A DNA stretch of 64,000 nucleotides from positions 2,659,001-2,723,000 of the forward strand of contig NZ_CP107716.1 of NCBI RefSeq assembly GCF_025854335.1, in the 5' to 3' direction. The position numbers and the translations under genes are program-made. Origin of the DNA: Pelagibacterium flavum. GTDB lineage: Bacteria > Pseudomonadota > Alphaproteobacteria > Rhizobiales > Devosiaceae. Below, one piece after another: positions 1 through 9,114 of this stretch (positions are counted from its first letter, which is position 1; each line of letters starts with the position of its first letter). The notes below the pieces were generated by a model. That model was given only the letters and a program-made list of their open reading frames with translations, searched no databases and was not told the origin of the DNA.

Positions 1-648
1 CGGCTGCCGGTGACGGCCGCGCAACTGGCCGAAGATCAAAGCGTGTCGGTGCGCACGCTCTATCGCGATATCCAGACCCTGATCGGGCTTGGGGCACCCA
101 TCGAAGGGGAAGCCGGGATCGGCTATATGCTGCGCCCTGGGTTTTTTCTGCCACCGCTGATGTTTTCGGCCGATGAGCTCGAGGCGCTCGTCCTTGGGGC
201 GCGCTGGGTAGAGGCGCAGCCCGATACAGAGCTTTCGGCCGCCGCGCGCAACGCATTGGGAAAAATCGCCAATGCCAGCCCCGAAGACCTGCGCGACCGG
301 ATTTCCGACACCGGTCTGTGGCCGGTTCAGGTCCGGGAGGCCCGCGACCCACTGCCGCTTCTGGCGCTGGTGCGCAAAGCAATGCGCGCCGAACGCGCAC
401 TGCGCATCGATTATGAGGATGAAAAGGGCAATGCGTCGGCGCGTGAAATCTGGCCGGTGCAGATCGCTTTTTACGAGAACAAGCAGATCATCGCGGCCTG
501 GTGTACGCTACGCGAGGCCTTTCGGCACTTTCGCACCGAACGGATCGTGGGAGCACAACTGACCGAAGTGCGCTATGGCCGCCGCCGGGTTGCTCTGGCC
601 GATGACTGGCATGCCCAATGGCAGGAGGCGCAGAGGCACGGCGGGTAG
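1..648 (+). CDS. YafY-type WYL-domain transcriptional regulator (5' end outside window)
   Basis: The reading frame is open from base 1, where it reads R-L-P-V-T-A-A-Q-L-A, so the true start lies upstream and only the end of the helix-turn-helix (about residues 1-30, with the S-V-R-T-L-Y-R-D-I recognition helix) is visible. The middle segment (GYMLRPGFFLPPLMFS) and a C-terminal beta-rich WYL region ending in FRHFRTERI match the YafY/DeoR-like HTH plus WYL architecture. WYL domains usually bind a ligand and control nearby or DNA-damage genes. The target here cannot be told. It converges on the RNA ligase-like gene 9 bp downstream. Confidence 0.8.
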   Translation, partial: RLPVTAAQLAEDQSVSVRTLYRDIQTLIGLGAPIEGEAGIGYMLRPGFFLPPLMFSADELEALVLGARWVEAQPDTELSAAARNALGKIANASPEDLRDRISDTGLWPVQVREARDPLPLLALVRKAMRAERALRIDYEDEKGNASAREIWPVQIAFYENKQIIAAWCTLREAFRHFRTERIVGAQLTEVRYGRRRVALADDWHAQWQEAQRHGG

Positions 649-656
649 CACGGTCG

Positions 657-1223
657 TCAGGCACCAAGCCTCCAAGAGGCCAGATCGTTACTGGCCGAGC
701 CGCCCAGCCGGGCGAGAACGAAATCGCCTGCCTCCCATTCAACAGGTGTCTCCAGGACGCTTTCGGGCGTTTGCGCGGTCTGGCGGATTATCGTCAGATG
801 CGGAGCGCCTTCGCCGCCGGGAACGGTCAATCCGGCTGCGGTCAGACGGCGACGCAGCGCTGTGGCAAGGCGGTCGAGACCGGTGCATACCAAGTCGGAA
901 CGCAAGATCAGGCAGTGGCCACCCCTGCCCCGCACCGATGCTGTCTTGTCGAAGCGGACAGTAAAGCGCTCGGCAGCAATTTCAGCGGCGACCTCGATTG
1001 CCGCTCTGACCTCGCCCCGTTTGAGCCCATGCAAGCCGATGGGGCACAAGGACAGATGCAGGCGATCGGCAGGATAGACACGGCCGCCGATTTCGTCGCG
1101 CTTCTGGAAATTGCGCGCCAGCGTGCGGATTCTGGCGGCCGTTTCAACATCCGGGCGCAGGGCAAAATAGAACGGCGGGCGTGCCGCCAGAGGGAGTTGA
1201 GGGAACAAAAGAGGCGCGTCCAT
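657..1223 (-). CDS. 2'-5' RNA ligase / RNA 2',3'-cyclic phosphodiesterase family protein
   Basis: A 188-residue protein with the two H-x-[S/T] motifs of the 2H phosphoesterase superfamily: HLS near residue 56 (RLHLSLCPIG) and HLT near residue 140 (APHLTIIR). The spacing and length fit bacterial ThpR/LigT proteins, which hydrolyse 2',3'-cyclic phosphate ends of RNA and in vitro join tRNA halves by a 2'-5' bond. The N-terminus begins with a proline-rich lead (MDAPLLFPQLPLAARPPFYF), so a slightly later start cannot be excluded. It stands alone, convergent with the WYL regulator. Its biological substrate is unknown. Confidence 0.75.
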   Translation of the reverse strand: MDAPLLFPQLPLAARPPFYFALRPDVETAARIRTLARNFQKRDEIGGRVYPADRLHLSLCPIGLHGLKRGEVRAAIEVAAEIAAERFTVRFDKTASVRGRGGHCLILRSDLVCTGLDRLATALRRRLTAAGLTVPGGEGAPHLTIIRQTAQTPESVLETPVEWEAGDFVLARLGGSASNDLASWRLGA

Positions 1224-1277
1224 GCTTGCCGCCCTGGTTAATTGTTCCTGTTATGTTCTCATTAAGATATGCTGATG

Positions 1278-2183
1278 TCAAACCGTTTGATTCTGCAAAA
1301 TTTCGGCTTCGGCCAACAACCAGTCGCGAAAGGCCCGGATCTTGGGTAGCGTTCGGCGGGCGTGGGGATAAACGAGCCAATAGCTCAAGGCGTCGACACC
1401 GACAATGTCGAACGGTTGGATGAGGCGCCCGTCCCTCAACTCCTCACGATAAAAGGCAGGGGTCAGCATGGCGATGCCGCCACCCGAAATGGCCGCTGCC
1501 GCGTCAAGATACTGGCTGCCAAGACCTAGATTGGGGCCCCTGAGCACCTCAGTCGGGGGTAGTCCGGCGAGCTCGAGCCATTGGGCGTTCCAGGTGTCAC
1601 CGTCGTTGACAAAAGGCAGCTTGAGCAGGTCGGCAGGTGTTTTGACGCCACCAATGCTCGCCGCAAGCGCCGGACTGAGCATGGGGGTGTATTCGGCACG
1701 CAACAACAGATGGGAGACAAGCCCGGGATAATCGCCCATCCCGCCACGTATCCCCACATCGATATTATCATTGTCGAAATCGACAAGCGTGGTCGAGGTG
1801 TCCAGACGCACCGCGAATTCAGGATGGAGGACCTGAAATGCCCCCAGGCGGCGGGCCAACCACTGGGCCGACAGGGTGGGCAGGGCCGAAATGAGCAGAG
1901 TGCTGCCGACGTTCGATTTCGCGGCATCAAATGCGTTGGCAATCGAGCGAAAGGCACCACTCAAAGCCGGGGCCAGCGTACTGCCGACATCGGTCAGATC
2001 GATCTTGCGGCCGTGACGCACGAACAGCGTCGCGCCGATCCGTTCTTCGAGCAGTTTGATATGATAGCTGACCGCCGCCTGGGTCATGCCCAGTTCCTCA
2101 CCCGCCCGCGTGAAATTGAGATGGCGTGCCGCGGCTTCGAACACGCGCAGGGTCGGCAATGGAGGCAGGTTCTCGCTCATCAT
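1278..2183 (-). CDS. LysR-family transcriptional regulator, GcvA type
   Basis: This 301-residue protein opens with LPPLPTLRVFEAAARHLNF, the hallmark start of GcvA-like LysR regulators, followed by a winged helix with M-T-Q-A-A-V-S-Y-H-I-K-L-L-E-E-R and a periplasmic-binding-protein-like effector domain from about residue 90. The start is ATGATG, with GAGGG about 6 bases upstream. It is divergent from a small DUF1127-like gene, a pairing common in Rhizobiales genomes. The 91-bp gap carries a perfect inverted repeat suited to LysR binding. The inducer is unknown. Confidence 0.88.
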   Translation of the reverse strand: MMSENLPPLPTLRVFEAAARHLNFTRAGEELGMTQAAVSYHIKLLEERIGATLFVRHGRKIDLTDVGSTLAPALSGAFRSIANAFDAAKSNVGSTLLISALPTLSAQWLARRLGAFQVLHPEFAVRLDTSTTLVDFDNDNIDVGIRGGMGDYPGLVSHLLLRAEYTPMLSPALAASIGGVKTPADLLKLPFVNDGDTWNAQWLELAGLPPTEVLRGPNLGLGSQYLDAAAAISGGGIAMLTPAFYREELRDGRLIQPFDIVGVDALSYWLVYPHARRTLPKIRAFRDWLLAEAEILQNQTV

Positions 2184-2209
2184 AAGCCCTCTTTATCCAT
2201 CGTCATGAC

Positions 2210-2229
2210 GTTCGATTGGTCTTTCGAAC
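2210..2229. promoter_or_regulatory. Candidate LysR operator (GTTCGA-N8-TCGAAC)
   Basis: A perfect 6-bp inverted repeat with an 8-bp spacer lies between the LysR start and the small divergent gene. It contains a T-N11-A pattern within TTCGA-N8-TCGAA, as expected for LysR sites. No binding has been shown. Confidence 0.45.
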
Positions 2230-2274
2230 CATTTCCAGCCATGCTGTCTGCTCGATACTGGAAGGATAAATCCC

Positions 2275-2502
2275 ATGACGCGGTTTTCCAATCTCATAAA
2301 AGCAGTGTTCGAACGCCGGCACAACCAACCGGAATACCTGGATGTATCTGCGATCAACGAGCGGACGCGAGTCGATCTGGGGCTGTTGCCCATGAGGGAT
2401 GTGGAACGACGGGAGGCTGGACGAAACGCAGTCGCCTTCCCGCGTGAGCGGGTTGGACGTGACTGGCTTTCGATAAGCTCAGCCCGGCGTGGACTGATCT
2501 AG
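2275..2502 (+). CDS. Small DUF1127-like protein
   Basis: A 75-residue ORF with a good ribosome site (GGAAGGA, 7 bases before ATG). The segment I-N-E-R-T-R-V-D-L-G-L resembles the arginine-rich L..D-I-G-L core of DUF1127 proteins, which are short, often RNA-associated regulators. Such genes are frequently divergent from a GcvA-type LysR, as here. The tail beyond residue 50 looks unstructured, and the stop overlaps the stop region of the opposing glpD by four bases. Family membership is inferred from the short motif and context only. Confidence 0.5.
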   Translation: MTRFSNLIKAVFERRHNQPEYLDVSAINERTRVDLGLLPMRDVERREAGRNAVAFPRERVGRDWLSISSARRGLI

Positions 2503-4019
2503 GCGTTGGCGTGACCAGCGGCCGCAACGGCCTGCCGGACGAATGCATCCAGTGCCGGCCGGTCGATTTTTTCGGCATGCAGACCCAGTTTGGAGCGGCG
2601 CCAGAGGATGTCATCGGCACTGCGCGCCCATTCCCGCTCGATGAGATAACGCACTTCGGCGCCCGAAAGGCCACAACCGAAATCGGGGCCGATCTGGTCC
2701 GCGCTCCGCGCATCGCCCAGAATGGTGCGCGCCAGCGTGCCATAGGCCCGCACAAGCCTGCGCGCGTCACCCGGGGACAAAAAGGGGTAGCGCTTGTGCA
2801 GACTATCGACCTCGGCCTCGAAACCATCGACTGGAAAATCTCCGCCGGGCAGAGTTGAATGGGCCGTCCATCGAGATTTGCGACGACCAAGGGCAGTTTC
2901 GATATGCTCGAGCGCGGATTCGGCGAGGCGGCGGTAGGTGGTCAACTTGCCGCCGAACACGTTGAGAAGGGCTGGCGTGTCCTTGCCGCCGGCATACTTG
3001 AGGACATAATCGCGCGTTGCCTCCTGCGCCTTGGACGCGCCGTCATTATAGAGCGGGCGCACGCCGGAATAGGTCCAGACGATATCGTCCCTGCCGATGG
3101 CGTTGCGGAAATAGCCGTTTGCCGCTTCCAGCAAATAATCGATTTCGGCCGGAGAAATCGAAACGGAGGCCGGGTCGGCATCAAAATCCTGGTCGGTGGT
3201 GCCGATCAGGGTGAAGTCCTGCTGATAGGGAATGGAAAAGAAGATGCGGCCGTCGGCGTTCTGAAAGAAAAAGCAGCGCGGATCGTCATAGAGCTTGCGC
3301 ACCACGATATGGCTGCCCTTGACCAGCCGCACATCATGGCTCTCATTGCCGCCGATCAGTCCTGAAAGCACCTCGGACACCCATGGTCCGGCCGCGTTGA
3401 CCAGCATGCGGGCGCGCACGGTTCGGGTGTGGCCCGCTTCGTTTTCGGTAGCAATCTCCCAATGGTCGCCAGCCCGGTGGGCGGATGTCAGCCGCGTGCG
3501 TGTATGGATCTCGGCGCCGCGGTCGGCTGCGTCGCGGGCGGTCAGAACGACGAGACGCGCGTCATCGACCCAGCAGTCGGAGTATTCGAACGCCTTGCCG
3601 TGACCGGGCTTGAGCGCTTCCCCGAGGGGGTCTTTTCGCAGGTCGCGAACGGCGGTGGCTGGCAGGCGCTTGCGGCCGCCGATGTGATCATAAAGAAACA
3701 GGCCAAGCCGCAGGAGCCATGCGGGGCGCAGCCCCTTGTGGTGGGGCAGAACGAAGCGGAGCGGCCAGATGATGTGCGGTGCCATGGCCCAGAGCACTTC
3801 GCGCTCCTGGAGGGATTCGCGCACCAGCCGGAATTCGTAGTGCTCGAGATAACGCAGACCACCATGAATGAGTTTGGTAGAGGCAGAAGAAGTCCCCGAG
3901 GCCAGATCATTCATCTCGGCAAGGCAGACCGAATAGCCCCGTCCCGCCGCGTCACGCGCTATACCGCAGCCATTGATGCCGCCGCCGACGATGAAAATAT
4001 CGAATATCTGGTCGCTCAC
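2499..4019 (-). CDS. glpD: Aerobic glycerol-3-phosphate dehydrogenase
   Basis: A 506-residue flavoprotein that oxidises sn-glycerol 3-phosphate to dihydroxyacetone phosphate and feeds electrons to quinone at the inner membrane face. The N-terminal FAD fold is clear (FIVGGGINGCGIARDAAGRG, residues 9-28). It is followed by the GlpD signature region (ASGTSSASTKLIHGGLRYLE) and the C-terminal helical domain. Length and motifs are normal for the family. No glpK or glpF is adjacent, so it appears to be a single-gene unit and may serve glycerol or phospholipid-derived glycerophosphate. Confidence 0.93.
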   Translation of the reverse strand: MSDQIFDIFIVGGGINGCGIARDAAGRGYSVCLAEMNDLASGTSSASTKLIHGGLRYLEHYEFRLVRESLQEREVLWAMAPHIIWPLRFVLPHHKGLRPAWLLRLGLFLYDHIGGRKRLPATAVRDLRKDPLGEALKPGHGKAFEYSDCWVDDARLVVLTARDAADRGAEIHTRTRLTSAHRAGDHWEIATENEAGHTRTVRARMLVNAAGPWVSEVLSGLIGGNESHDVRLVKGSHIVVRKLYDDPRCFFFQNADGRIFFSIPYQQDFTLIGTTDQDFDADPASVSISPAEIDYLLEAANGYFRNAIGRDDIVWTYSGVRPLYNDGASKAQEATRDYVLKYAGGKDTPALLNVFGGKLTTYRRLAESALEHIETALGRRKSRWTAHSTLPGGDFPVDGFEAEVDSLHKRYPFLSPGDARRLVRAYGTLARTILGDARSADQIGPDFGCGLSGAEVRYLIEREWARSADDILWRRSKLGLHAEKIDRPALDAFVRQAVAAAGHANA

Positions 4020-4203
4020 CCGCGCCCCCGAGATTTCAAATCAATACCAAAGGCTCTCATACACCGGTAAATGCGCCGTTGGTTTAACAAAGATATCGAA
4101 CCCCGATAATGGACTTCGGGCGACGCTCATTGTACGGCCGCCCTGCAGGGCTCCAGCATGGCGGCGCGATAGAACCAGCCGCCATGCCCGGGTTCGCCGC
4201 AAA

Positions 4204-6219
4204 TCAACGGCGTCCGTCGCGCAGCCAGACGATATCGTCCGGCGTCAAGGTGATGTCCAGTGCCTCGAGGCTATCGTCGAGTTCGGCCAGGGTGCGCGGG
4301 CCGATGAGCGGGATCAGCGGGAATGGTTGATAGAGGCAATAGGCGAGGGCAACATGGATGGGCTTCTTGCCCAGCTTGTGCGCCAGTTCTACGGCGCGAT
4401 CGCGACGGGCGAAATTGGCCTCGGTGTACCAGGTTTCGACAAGCTCGGCATTTTCGGTCTTATCGCGCCCGGCCCGGTCGGTGAAAAAGCCCCTTCCCTG
4501 GCTCGACCAGGCAAAGTTCGTGACCTGACGGTCTGAAAGCCATGTGCGCCAGTCATCATCCGACGAAGCGACGCAGCCGGGCCAAAGGGGCTTTTGCATT
4601 TCCGCCAGTGAGAAATTGTTCGATAGCGCGCTCGGCGCTGTCTTGCCGGTACGATTGGCGTAGGCGACGGCCTCGTCGAAGCGCTCACGGGTCCAGTTGG
4701 AACCGCCGAACGGGCCCCGAATGCGGCCCCGCCGAACCTCGGCGTCCATGGCATCGACGAATTCATCGACAGGCACGTCGGTATTGTCGCGGTGCATGAA
4801 ATAGACGTCAACGTGGTCGGTTTTGAGCTTATTGAGGCTGACGTCGAGTTGCTTGGCGATCACGTCGGGATAGGTCAAAGGCGAGTGGGCGCCCTTGCCG
4901 ATCACCACCACATCGTCACGCACTCCGCGCGATGCTTGCCAGTCGCCGAATAGGGTTTCGGTGATGCCGTTGCCGTAGATGAACGCCGTGTCAAAGGCGT
5001 TACCGCCCTTTTCGTAAAAGGCATCGAGCAGGATCGCAACGCTTGAAAATGACCGGAAATCCTCGAATCCAAGGGCAAGTTGGGAGACGGGCTTGTCGAG
5101 ACCAGGAATGGAGACGCGGCCGATGCGGTCGCTGCGCTTTTCAAGGATTTCTCCCTTGAGCGTTCTGGTGCGCAGTGTCGGTTTTTCGATCTCGAATTCC
5201 AACCCTGCGGTCTGGCGCCATTTGTCGAGTGCGCGCAGATTGCCCAGGGTGTCGTCCCAACTCATGCCGGGAGCATCGAACTGGGTCTTTCCGGCAAGGA
5301 TGGCCAGGCTGGCCGCTTCGGCTTCGAAAGAATAGAGCCAACCGGCCTCGGCGATTTCGACGGGCTCGTGCTTGCCGTCGGGGCGAATGATGTCGATGAT
5401 CGCGGTTCCACCTTTATGGCCGGTGGCGAACCAGAAATCGCGTACCTCGATGCGGCCCTCGGTACCCAGGATGCGCAAGACATTGTCCTGCGCGAGCGAG
5501 ACCGAACAGGAAACTTCGGCGAGAATGCCACCAGGGAATTTAAGCACCGCGGCGGCCCATTCATCGACGCCGGATTGGCCCAGATGGGCGACACCGGAGA
5601 CGGTTTCGGGTTCGAGAAACGGTTTTCCGTTTGCCGCGCCGGCGATCAGGCGGGCCATGGAAACCGGATAACAGCCGACATCGAGGATGCCGCCGCCGGC
5701 GAGCTTATTGGCGTAGAGGCGATGTTCGGGATCAAAGCGCGGCATGGCAAAGCCGAAGCTCGACTTGATGGCGCGGACCTCGCCGATCTCGCCGGCTGCG
5801 ATGAGATCAATCAGTTTTTGCGTCATGGGGTGTACGCGGTACATGAAGGCCTCGCCCATGAAGGTCTTTGCCTTGCGCGCCGCGTGGAACATGGCATCGG
5901 CTTCGAACGCGGTCAGCCCCATGGGCTTTTCGCACAGCACGTGCTTGCCCGCTTCGGCGGCCTTGATGGCCCATTGGGCGTGCTGGGGATGCGGGGTGGC
6001 GATATAGACGGCATCGACATCAGGGTCGGCGAGCAGGGCGTCGTAGCCATTCAACACGCGCGCGCCCGGGAAGTGCTCGGCGTAGCCGGGCTTATCGGGA
6101 TTGCGCGCGCCGAGGGCCACCAGTTCACCGGACTGGGCGTGGGCGAGGCCAGCGGCAAAGGCACGGGCGATCGACCCCGGTCCGAGGATGCCCCAGCGGA
6201 CTTTTTGCTGTTGCGACAT
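4204..6219 (-). CDS. Fusion of Gfo/Idh/MocA oxidoreductase and aldo/keto reductase
   Basis: A single 671-residue frame without internal stop. Residues 1-345 form a Gfo/Idh/MocA NAD(P)-dependent sugar dehydrogenase with the dinucleotide motif GILGPGSIARAF (10-21) and the E-K-P motif (97-99). Residues 365-671 form an aldo/keto reductase with the full catalytic tetrad in context: Asp410 and Tyr415 (FDTAFIYG), Lys442 (VIGKG) and His476 (FMHRD). Both halves act on sugars or inositols, so the fusion could oxidise and reduce the same carbohydrate in sequence. It is the last gene of a sugar ABC transporter operon, 37 bp after the ATPase gene, which suggests it modifies the imported compound. The substrate is unknown. 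Confidence 0.85.
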   Translation of the reverse strand: MSQQQKVRWGILGPGSIARAFAAGLAHAQSGELVALGARNPDKPGYAEHFPGARVLNGYDALLADPDVDAVYIATPHPQHAQWAIKAAEAGKHVLCEKPMGLTAFEADAMFHAARKAKTFMGEAFMYRVHPMTQKLIDLIAAGEIGEVRAIKSSFGFAMPRFDPEHRLYANKLAGGGILDVGCYPVSMARLIAGAANGKPFLEPETVSGVAHLGQSGVDEWAAAVLKFPGGILAEVSCSVSLAQDNVLRILGTEGRIEVRDFWFATGHKGGTAIIDIIRPDGKHEPVEIAEAGWLYSFEAEAASLAILAGKTQFDAPGMSWDDTLGNLRALDKWRQTAGLEFEIEKPTLRTRTLKGEILEKRSDRIGRVSIPGLDKPVSQLALGFEDFRSFSSVAILLDAFYEKGGNAFDTAFIYGNGITETLFGDWQASRGVRDDVVVIGKGAHSPLTYPDVIAKQLDVSLNKLKTDHVDVYFMHRDNTDVPVDEFVDAMDAEVRRGRIRGPFGGSNWTRERFDEAVAYANRTGKTAPSALSNNFSLAEMQKPLWPGCVASSDDDWRTWLSDRQVTNFAWSSQGRGFFTDRAGRDKTENAELVETWYTEANFARRDRAVELAHKLGKKPIHVALAYCLYQPFPLIPLIGPRTLAELDDSLEALDITLTPDDIVWLRDGRR

Positions 6220-6256
6220 AGGAAGTGTCTCTTTCTAAGATGAGAGGTATTGGTTG

Positions 6257-7342
6257 TTAGCGGATGCGATCGCCCCGGCTATCGAAAAGATAGGCCCTGG
6301 CGGGAGGGATGGTGACGGTCAACTCGGTGCGGCCCATTTCAGATCGCGATTGTTCGCGCTCGATGATCAGCTGCTCACCGGTCTGCATATTGGCGTAAAC
6401 GAAACTGGTTGCGCCCAGATGTTCGGCGACATCGACCTTGACAGTCAATGGGGTGCCCTCCCCGTCGCTACCACCGAAATGCTCGGGGCGGATACCGAGG
6501 GTGACAGCATCACCACTCGCGAGCGCCTGATTGACCGGCAAGGTGAGCCTAGGCGAGCCGTGCTTTACGGTTTCGATGGTTACGCTGCCCGCGGTGGTTT
6601 CGACCACTTTGGCGGCCATGAAATTCATGCGCGGGGATCCGACAAATCCCGCTACGAAGCGGTTGGCCGGATCGTCATAGAGATCGAGCGGCGCTCCGAC
6701 CTGTTCGACACGGCCATCGCGCAGGACAACGATCTTGTCGGCCAGGGTCATGGCCTCTGTCTGGTCGTGGGTGACGTAGATCATCGTCGTGCCCAACTCC
6801 TTGTGCAGACGGGCGATCTCCACCCGCATCTGGACGCGCAGTTCGGCGTCGAGATTGGAGAGCGGTTCGTCAAACAAGAAGACATCGGGTTCACGCACAA
6901 TGGCCCGTCCGATCGCAACGCGCTGGCGCTGGCCGCCCGAGAGTTGCCTGGGGCGCCGGGCAAGGAGCGGTTCGATCTGGAGAATAGAGGCAGCGTTGGA
7001 GACGCGGCGGGCGATGTCATCCCTGGGGCGGCCATTCATGCGCAGGCCGAAGGAGAGGTTCTGTTCGACGGTCATGTGAGGATAAAGCGCATAGGACTGG
7101 AACACCATGGCGATGCCCCGATCGGCGGGCTCGACGTCGTTGACGGTGGTCCCGCCGATGGCAATTTCCCCGTCGGATATATCCTCAAGCCCGGCGATCA
7201 TGCGCAAAAGCGTTGACTTCCCACAGCCCGAAGGACCGACGAAGACGACGAACTCGCCATCGTCGACGGTGAGGTCGACGCCATGGATGACTTCGACGGC
7301 GCCGAAGCGCTTCTTGACGGAATTGAGTGTCACACCAGCCAT
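6257..7342 (-). CDS. Carbohydrate ABC transporter ATP-binding protein (UgpC/MalK type)
   Basis: A 361-residue ATPase with Walker [10 protein letters not shown] (about 36-44), Q-loop [10 protein letters not shown], signature [14 protein letters not shown], Walker B VFLFDEP and the switch histidine in YVTHDQ. A C-terminal TOBE/MalK-like regulatory domain follows (about 240-361). This type energises family-1 carbohydrate importers. It lies 8 bp after the second permease gene and is clearly co-transcribed with the binding protein and both permeases. UgpC/MalK-like ATPases in Rhizobiales can serve several importers, so specificity comes from the binding protein. Confidence 0.92.
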   Translation of the reverse strand: MAGVTLNSVKKRFGAVEVIHGVDLTVDDGEFVVFVGPSGCGKSTLLRMIAGLEDISDGEIAIGGTTVNDVEPADRGIAMVFQSYALYPHMTVEQNLSFGLRMNGRPRDDIARRVSNAASILQIEPLLARRPRQLSGGQRQRVAIGRAIVREPDVFLFDEPLSNLDAELRVQMRVEIARLHKELGTTMIYVTHDQTEAMTLADKIVVLRDGRVEQVGAPLDLYDDPANRFVAGFVGSPRMNFMAAKVVETTAGSVTIETVKHGSPRLTLPVNQALASGDAVTLGIRPEHFGGSDGEGTPLTVKVDVAEHLGATSFVYANMQTGEQLIIEREQSRSEMGRTELTVTIPPARAYLFDSRGDRIR

Positions 7343-7350
7343 GGCTTTTC

Positions 7351-8187
7351 CTACTTAATTGCGCCGGCGGCAATGCCGGCGACGAAATGGCGTTGAAGCA
7401 CGACGAAGACGACGAGCATGGGGATGGTCAAAACAACGGCGCCGGTCATGATGCCGCCCCAGGAGACGCGGGTGAGCCCGATCAGCGATCCCAATGCCAC
7501 CGGCGCGGTCATCATGTCGGGGCGGTTGTTGATGAGCAGCGGCCAGAGGTAGTTGTTCCAACTCGCAAGGAACAGGATGATGCACAGCGCAGCAATGGTC
7601 GGGCGGGCCATCGGCAGGGCCACGCGCAGGAAGATCTGCCATTCCTTGACGCCTTCCACGCGGGCGGCATCGAAAAGCTCGGCCGGCATCATGGAAAACG
7701 ATTGGCGCATGAAGAGAACGCCAAGCGAATTGAACAGCGGCGGCACGATCAGCGCGAACCAGGTGTTGGCCAGACCGAAATCGCGGGCCACCATGATGAA
7801 CTGGGGGATGACGACGACGAAATATGGCAGGGTCAACGTGCCGAGAATAATGGCCAGAACCAGCCCCTTGCCGGCAAAATTGTAGCGCGCCAGCGCCCAG
7901 CCTGCCATGGAGGTCAACATGACCGACAGGACCGTATAGACCAGCGCCACCACAACCGAGACGAAGACCGTGCGCAGGAAGCCGGTATCGGCTTGAAGGC
8001 GGGAGAAGTTCTCGGCGAACTGATCTGACGGCAGCATGACGAGATTGGCCGAAAAGATCGCGTTTTCCGGTTGGGTCGAAAACACAACCATCATCCAGAT
8101 GGGAAACAGCCAGACGAGAGCCAGGGGAACCAGAACGGCGTGAAGCCCCACGGTTCGCAGCAACGTGGTTTGCGATTTCGATCTCAT
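7351..8187 (-). CDS. Carbohydrate ABC transporter permease (MalG type)
   Basis: An inner-membrane permease of 278 residues with about six hydrophobic segments and the EAA-type loop ([20 protein letters not shown]) that contacts the ATPase. I place the start at 8187 ([10 protein letters not shown]), where GGGAGGG precedes the ATG. The frame stays open 75 codons further upstream but that part is only the antisense-like overlap with the MalF gene. Its ATG overlaps the stop of the MalF-type gene (ATGA), so the two permeases are translationally coupled. Confidence 0.9.
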   Translation of the reverse strand: MRSKSQTTLLRTVGLHAVLVPLALVWLFPIWMMVVFSTQPENAIFSANLVMLPSDQFAENFSRLQADTGFLRTVFVSVVVALVYTVLSVMLTSMAGWALARYNFAGKGLVLAIILGTLTLPYFVVVIPQFIMVARDFGLANTWFALIVPPLFNSLGVLFMRQSFSMMPAELFDAARVEGVKEWQIFLRVALPMARPTIAALCIILFLASWNNYLWPLLINNRPDMMTAPVALGSLIGLTRVSWGGIMTGAVVLTIPMLVVFVVLQRHFVAGIAAGAIK

Positions 8188-9044
8188 TTGGGGTCCCTCC
8201 CCAGCCAGAAATTGAGCGCCGAGATAACAATGGCGATGGCCGCGATGGTGTAGGCTATTGCCGAGGCGTAGCCGAAATTGAGAACCGTAAAGCCCTGCCG
8301 ATAGAGGAACAGGCCGAGCGTTTCGGTGGCTCCGCCGGGGCCGCCGCGATTGGTGATGAGGAAGGGTTCGGCGAACAGTTGCATGGTGCCGATGACCGAA
8401 AGGACCACGCAAACCAGAATGATGGGGCGCAGCAACGGCAGGGTGATGAAGAAGAACTGTTTTGTCTTTGAGACCTTGTCGAGCGTTGCAGCCTCATAGA
8501 CGTCCTCGGGGATCGATTGCAGGCCCGAGAGGATGATGATGGCGTTGTAGCCGACCCAGCGCCAGGTGACGGCCATGATGATGAGCGCCATGGCGGCAGT
8601 GGGGTTCGAGCTCCACGAGATCGGGGCGATGCCGACAAGGCCGAGCAATTTGTTGATGACGCCGAAATCGGCCTGGAACATCAGGCGGAAGACGGCGGCG
8701 TAGGCAACCTCGCCAACCACAACTGGCGCGAAAAAGGCAAACCGCATTATGCCGCGCGCCTTGAGCAGTTGGGAATTGAGCAGCACAGAAAGCAGCGTCG
8801 CCAGCGCAATCATCACTGGAACCTGGATGACGAGGATAAGCAGAGTGTTCTTGAGCGCGTTGGCGAAAGCGGGGTCGATGATCAACCGTCCCCAGTTGAA
8901 GGTGGGGTTGAAGGTCCAGGGCTGAACGCGTGTGGACATGAAGGAGAGGTAGAACGAATAGATGATCGGCCAGACCCAGAAGGCGGCAAAGATCAACAGA
9001 TAGGGCGTCAGAAATCCGTACGCCGTTCGCGTCGTTGCGCGCAT
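8184..9044 (-). CDS. Sugar ABC transporter permease (MalF type)
   Basis: A 286-residue membrane protein starting MRATTRTAYGFLTPYLLIFA, with six predicted membrane helices and the EAA motif (DVYEAATLDKVSKTKQFFFI). The start at 9044 is chosen because GAGGAGGAG lies just upstream; longer in-frame starts read through the preceding spacer and binding-protein gene. It pairs with the MalG-type permease in the membrane channel of the importer. Its stop overlaps the next start by four bases. Confidence 0.9.
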   Translation of the reverse strand: MRATTRTAYGFLTPYLLIFAAFWVWPIIYSFYLSFMSTRVQPWTFNPTFNWGRLIIDPAFANALKNTLLILVIQVPVMIALATLLSVLLNSQLLKARGIMRFAFFAPVVVGEVAYAAVFRLMFQADFGVINKLLGLVGIAPISWSSNPTAAMALIIMAVTWRWVGYNAIIILSGLQSIPEDVYEAATLDKVSKTKQFFFITLPLLRPIILVCVVLSVIGTMQLFAEPFLITNRGGPGGATETLGLFLYRQGFTVLNFGYASAIAYTIAAIAIVISALNFWLGRDPK

Positions 9045-9067
9045 GGCCTTGCTCCTCCTCCTTGATT

Positions 9068-9095
9068 GGCGCGCGGGCCAAAAGGTCCACGCGCC
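9068..9095 (-). terminator. Intercistronic stem-loop after binding-protein gene
   Basis: Twelve-base arms (9068-9079 and 9084-9095) flank an AAAA loop, with two non-Watson-Crick positions. It lies between the binding-protein stop and the permease start without a clear T tract. Such stem-loops usually protect the upstream mRNA and let the binding protein be made in excess. Confidence 0.5.
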
Positions 9096-9114
9096 GATTT
9101 GTCCCTTGGGGAGA

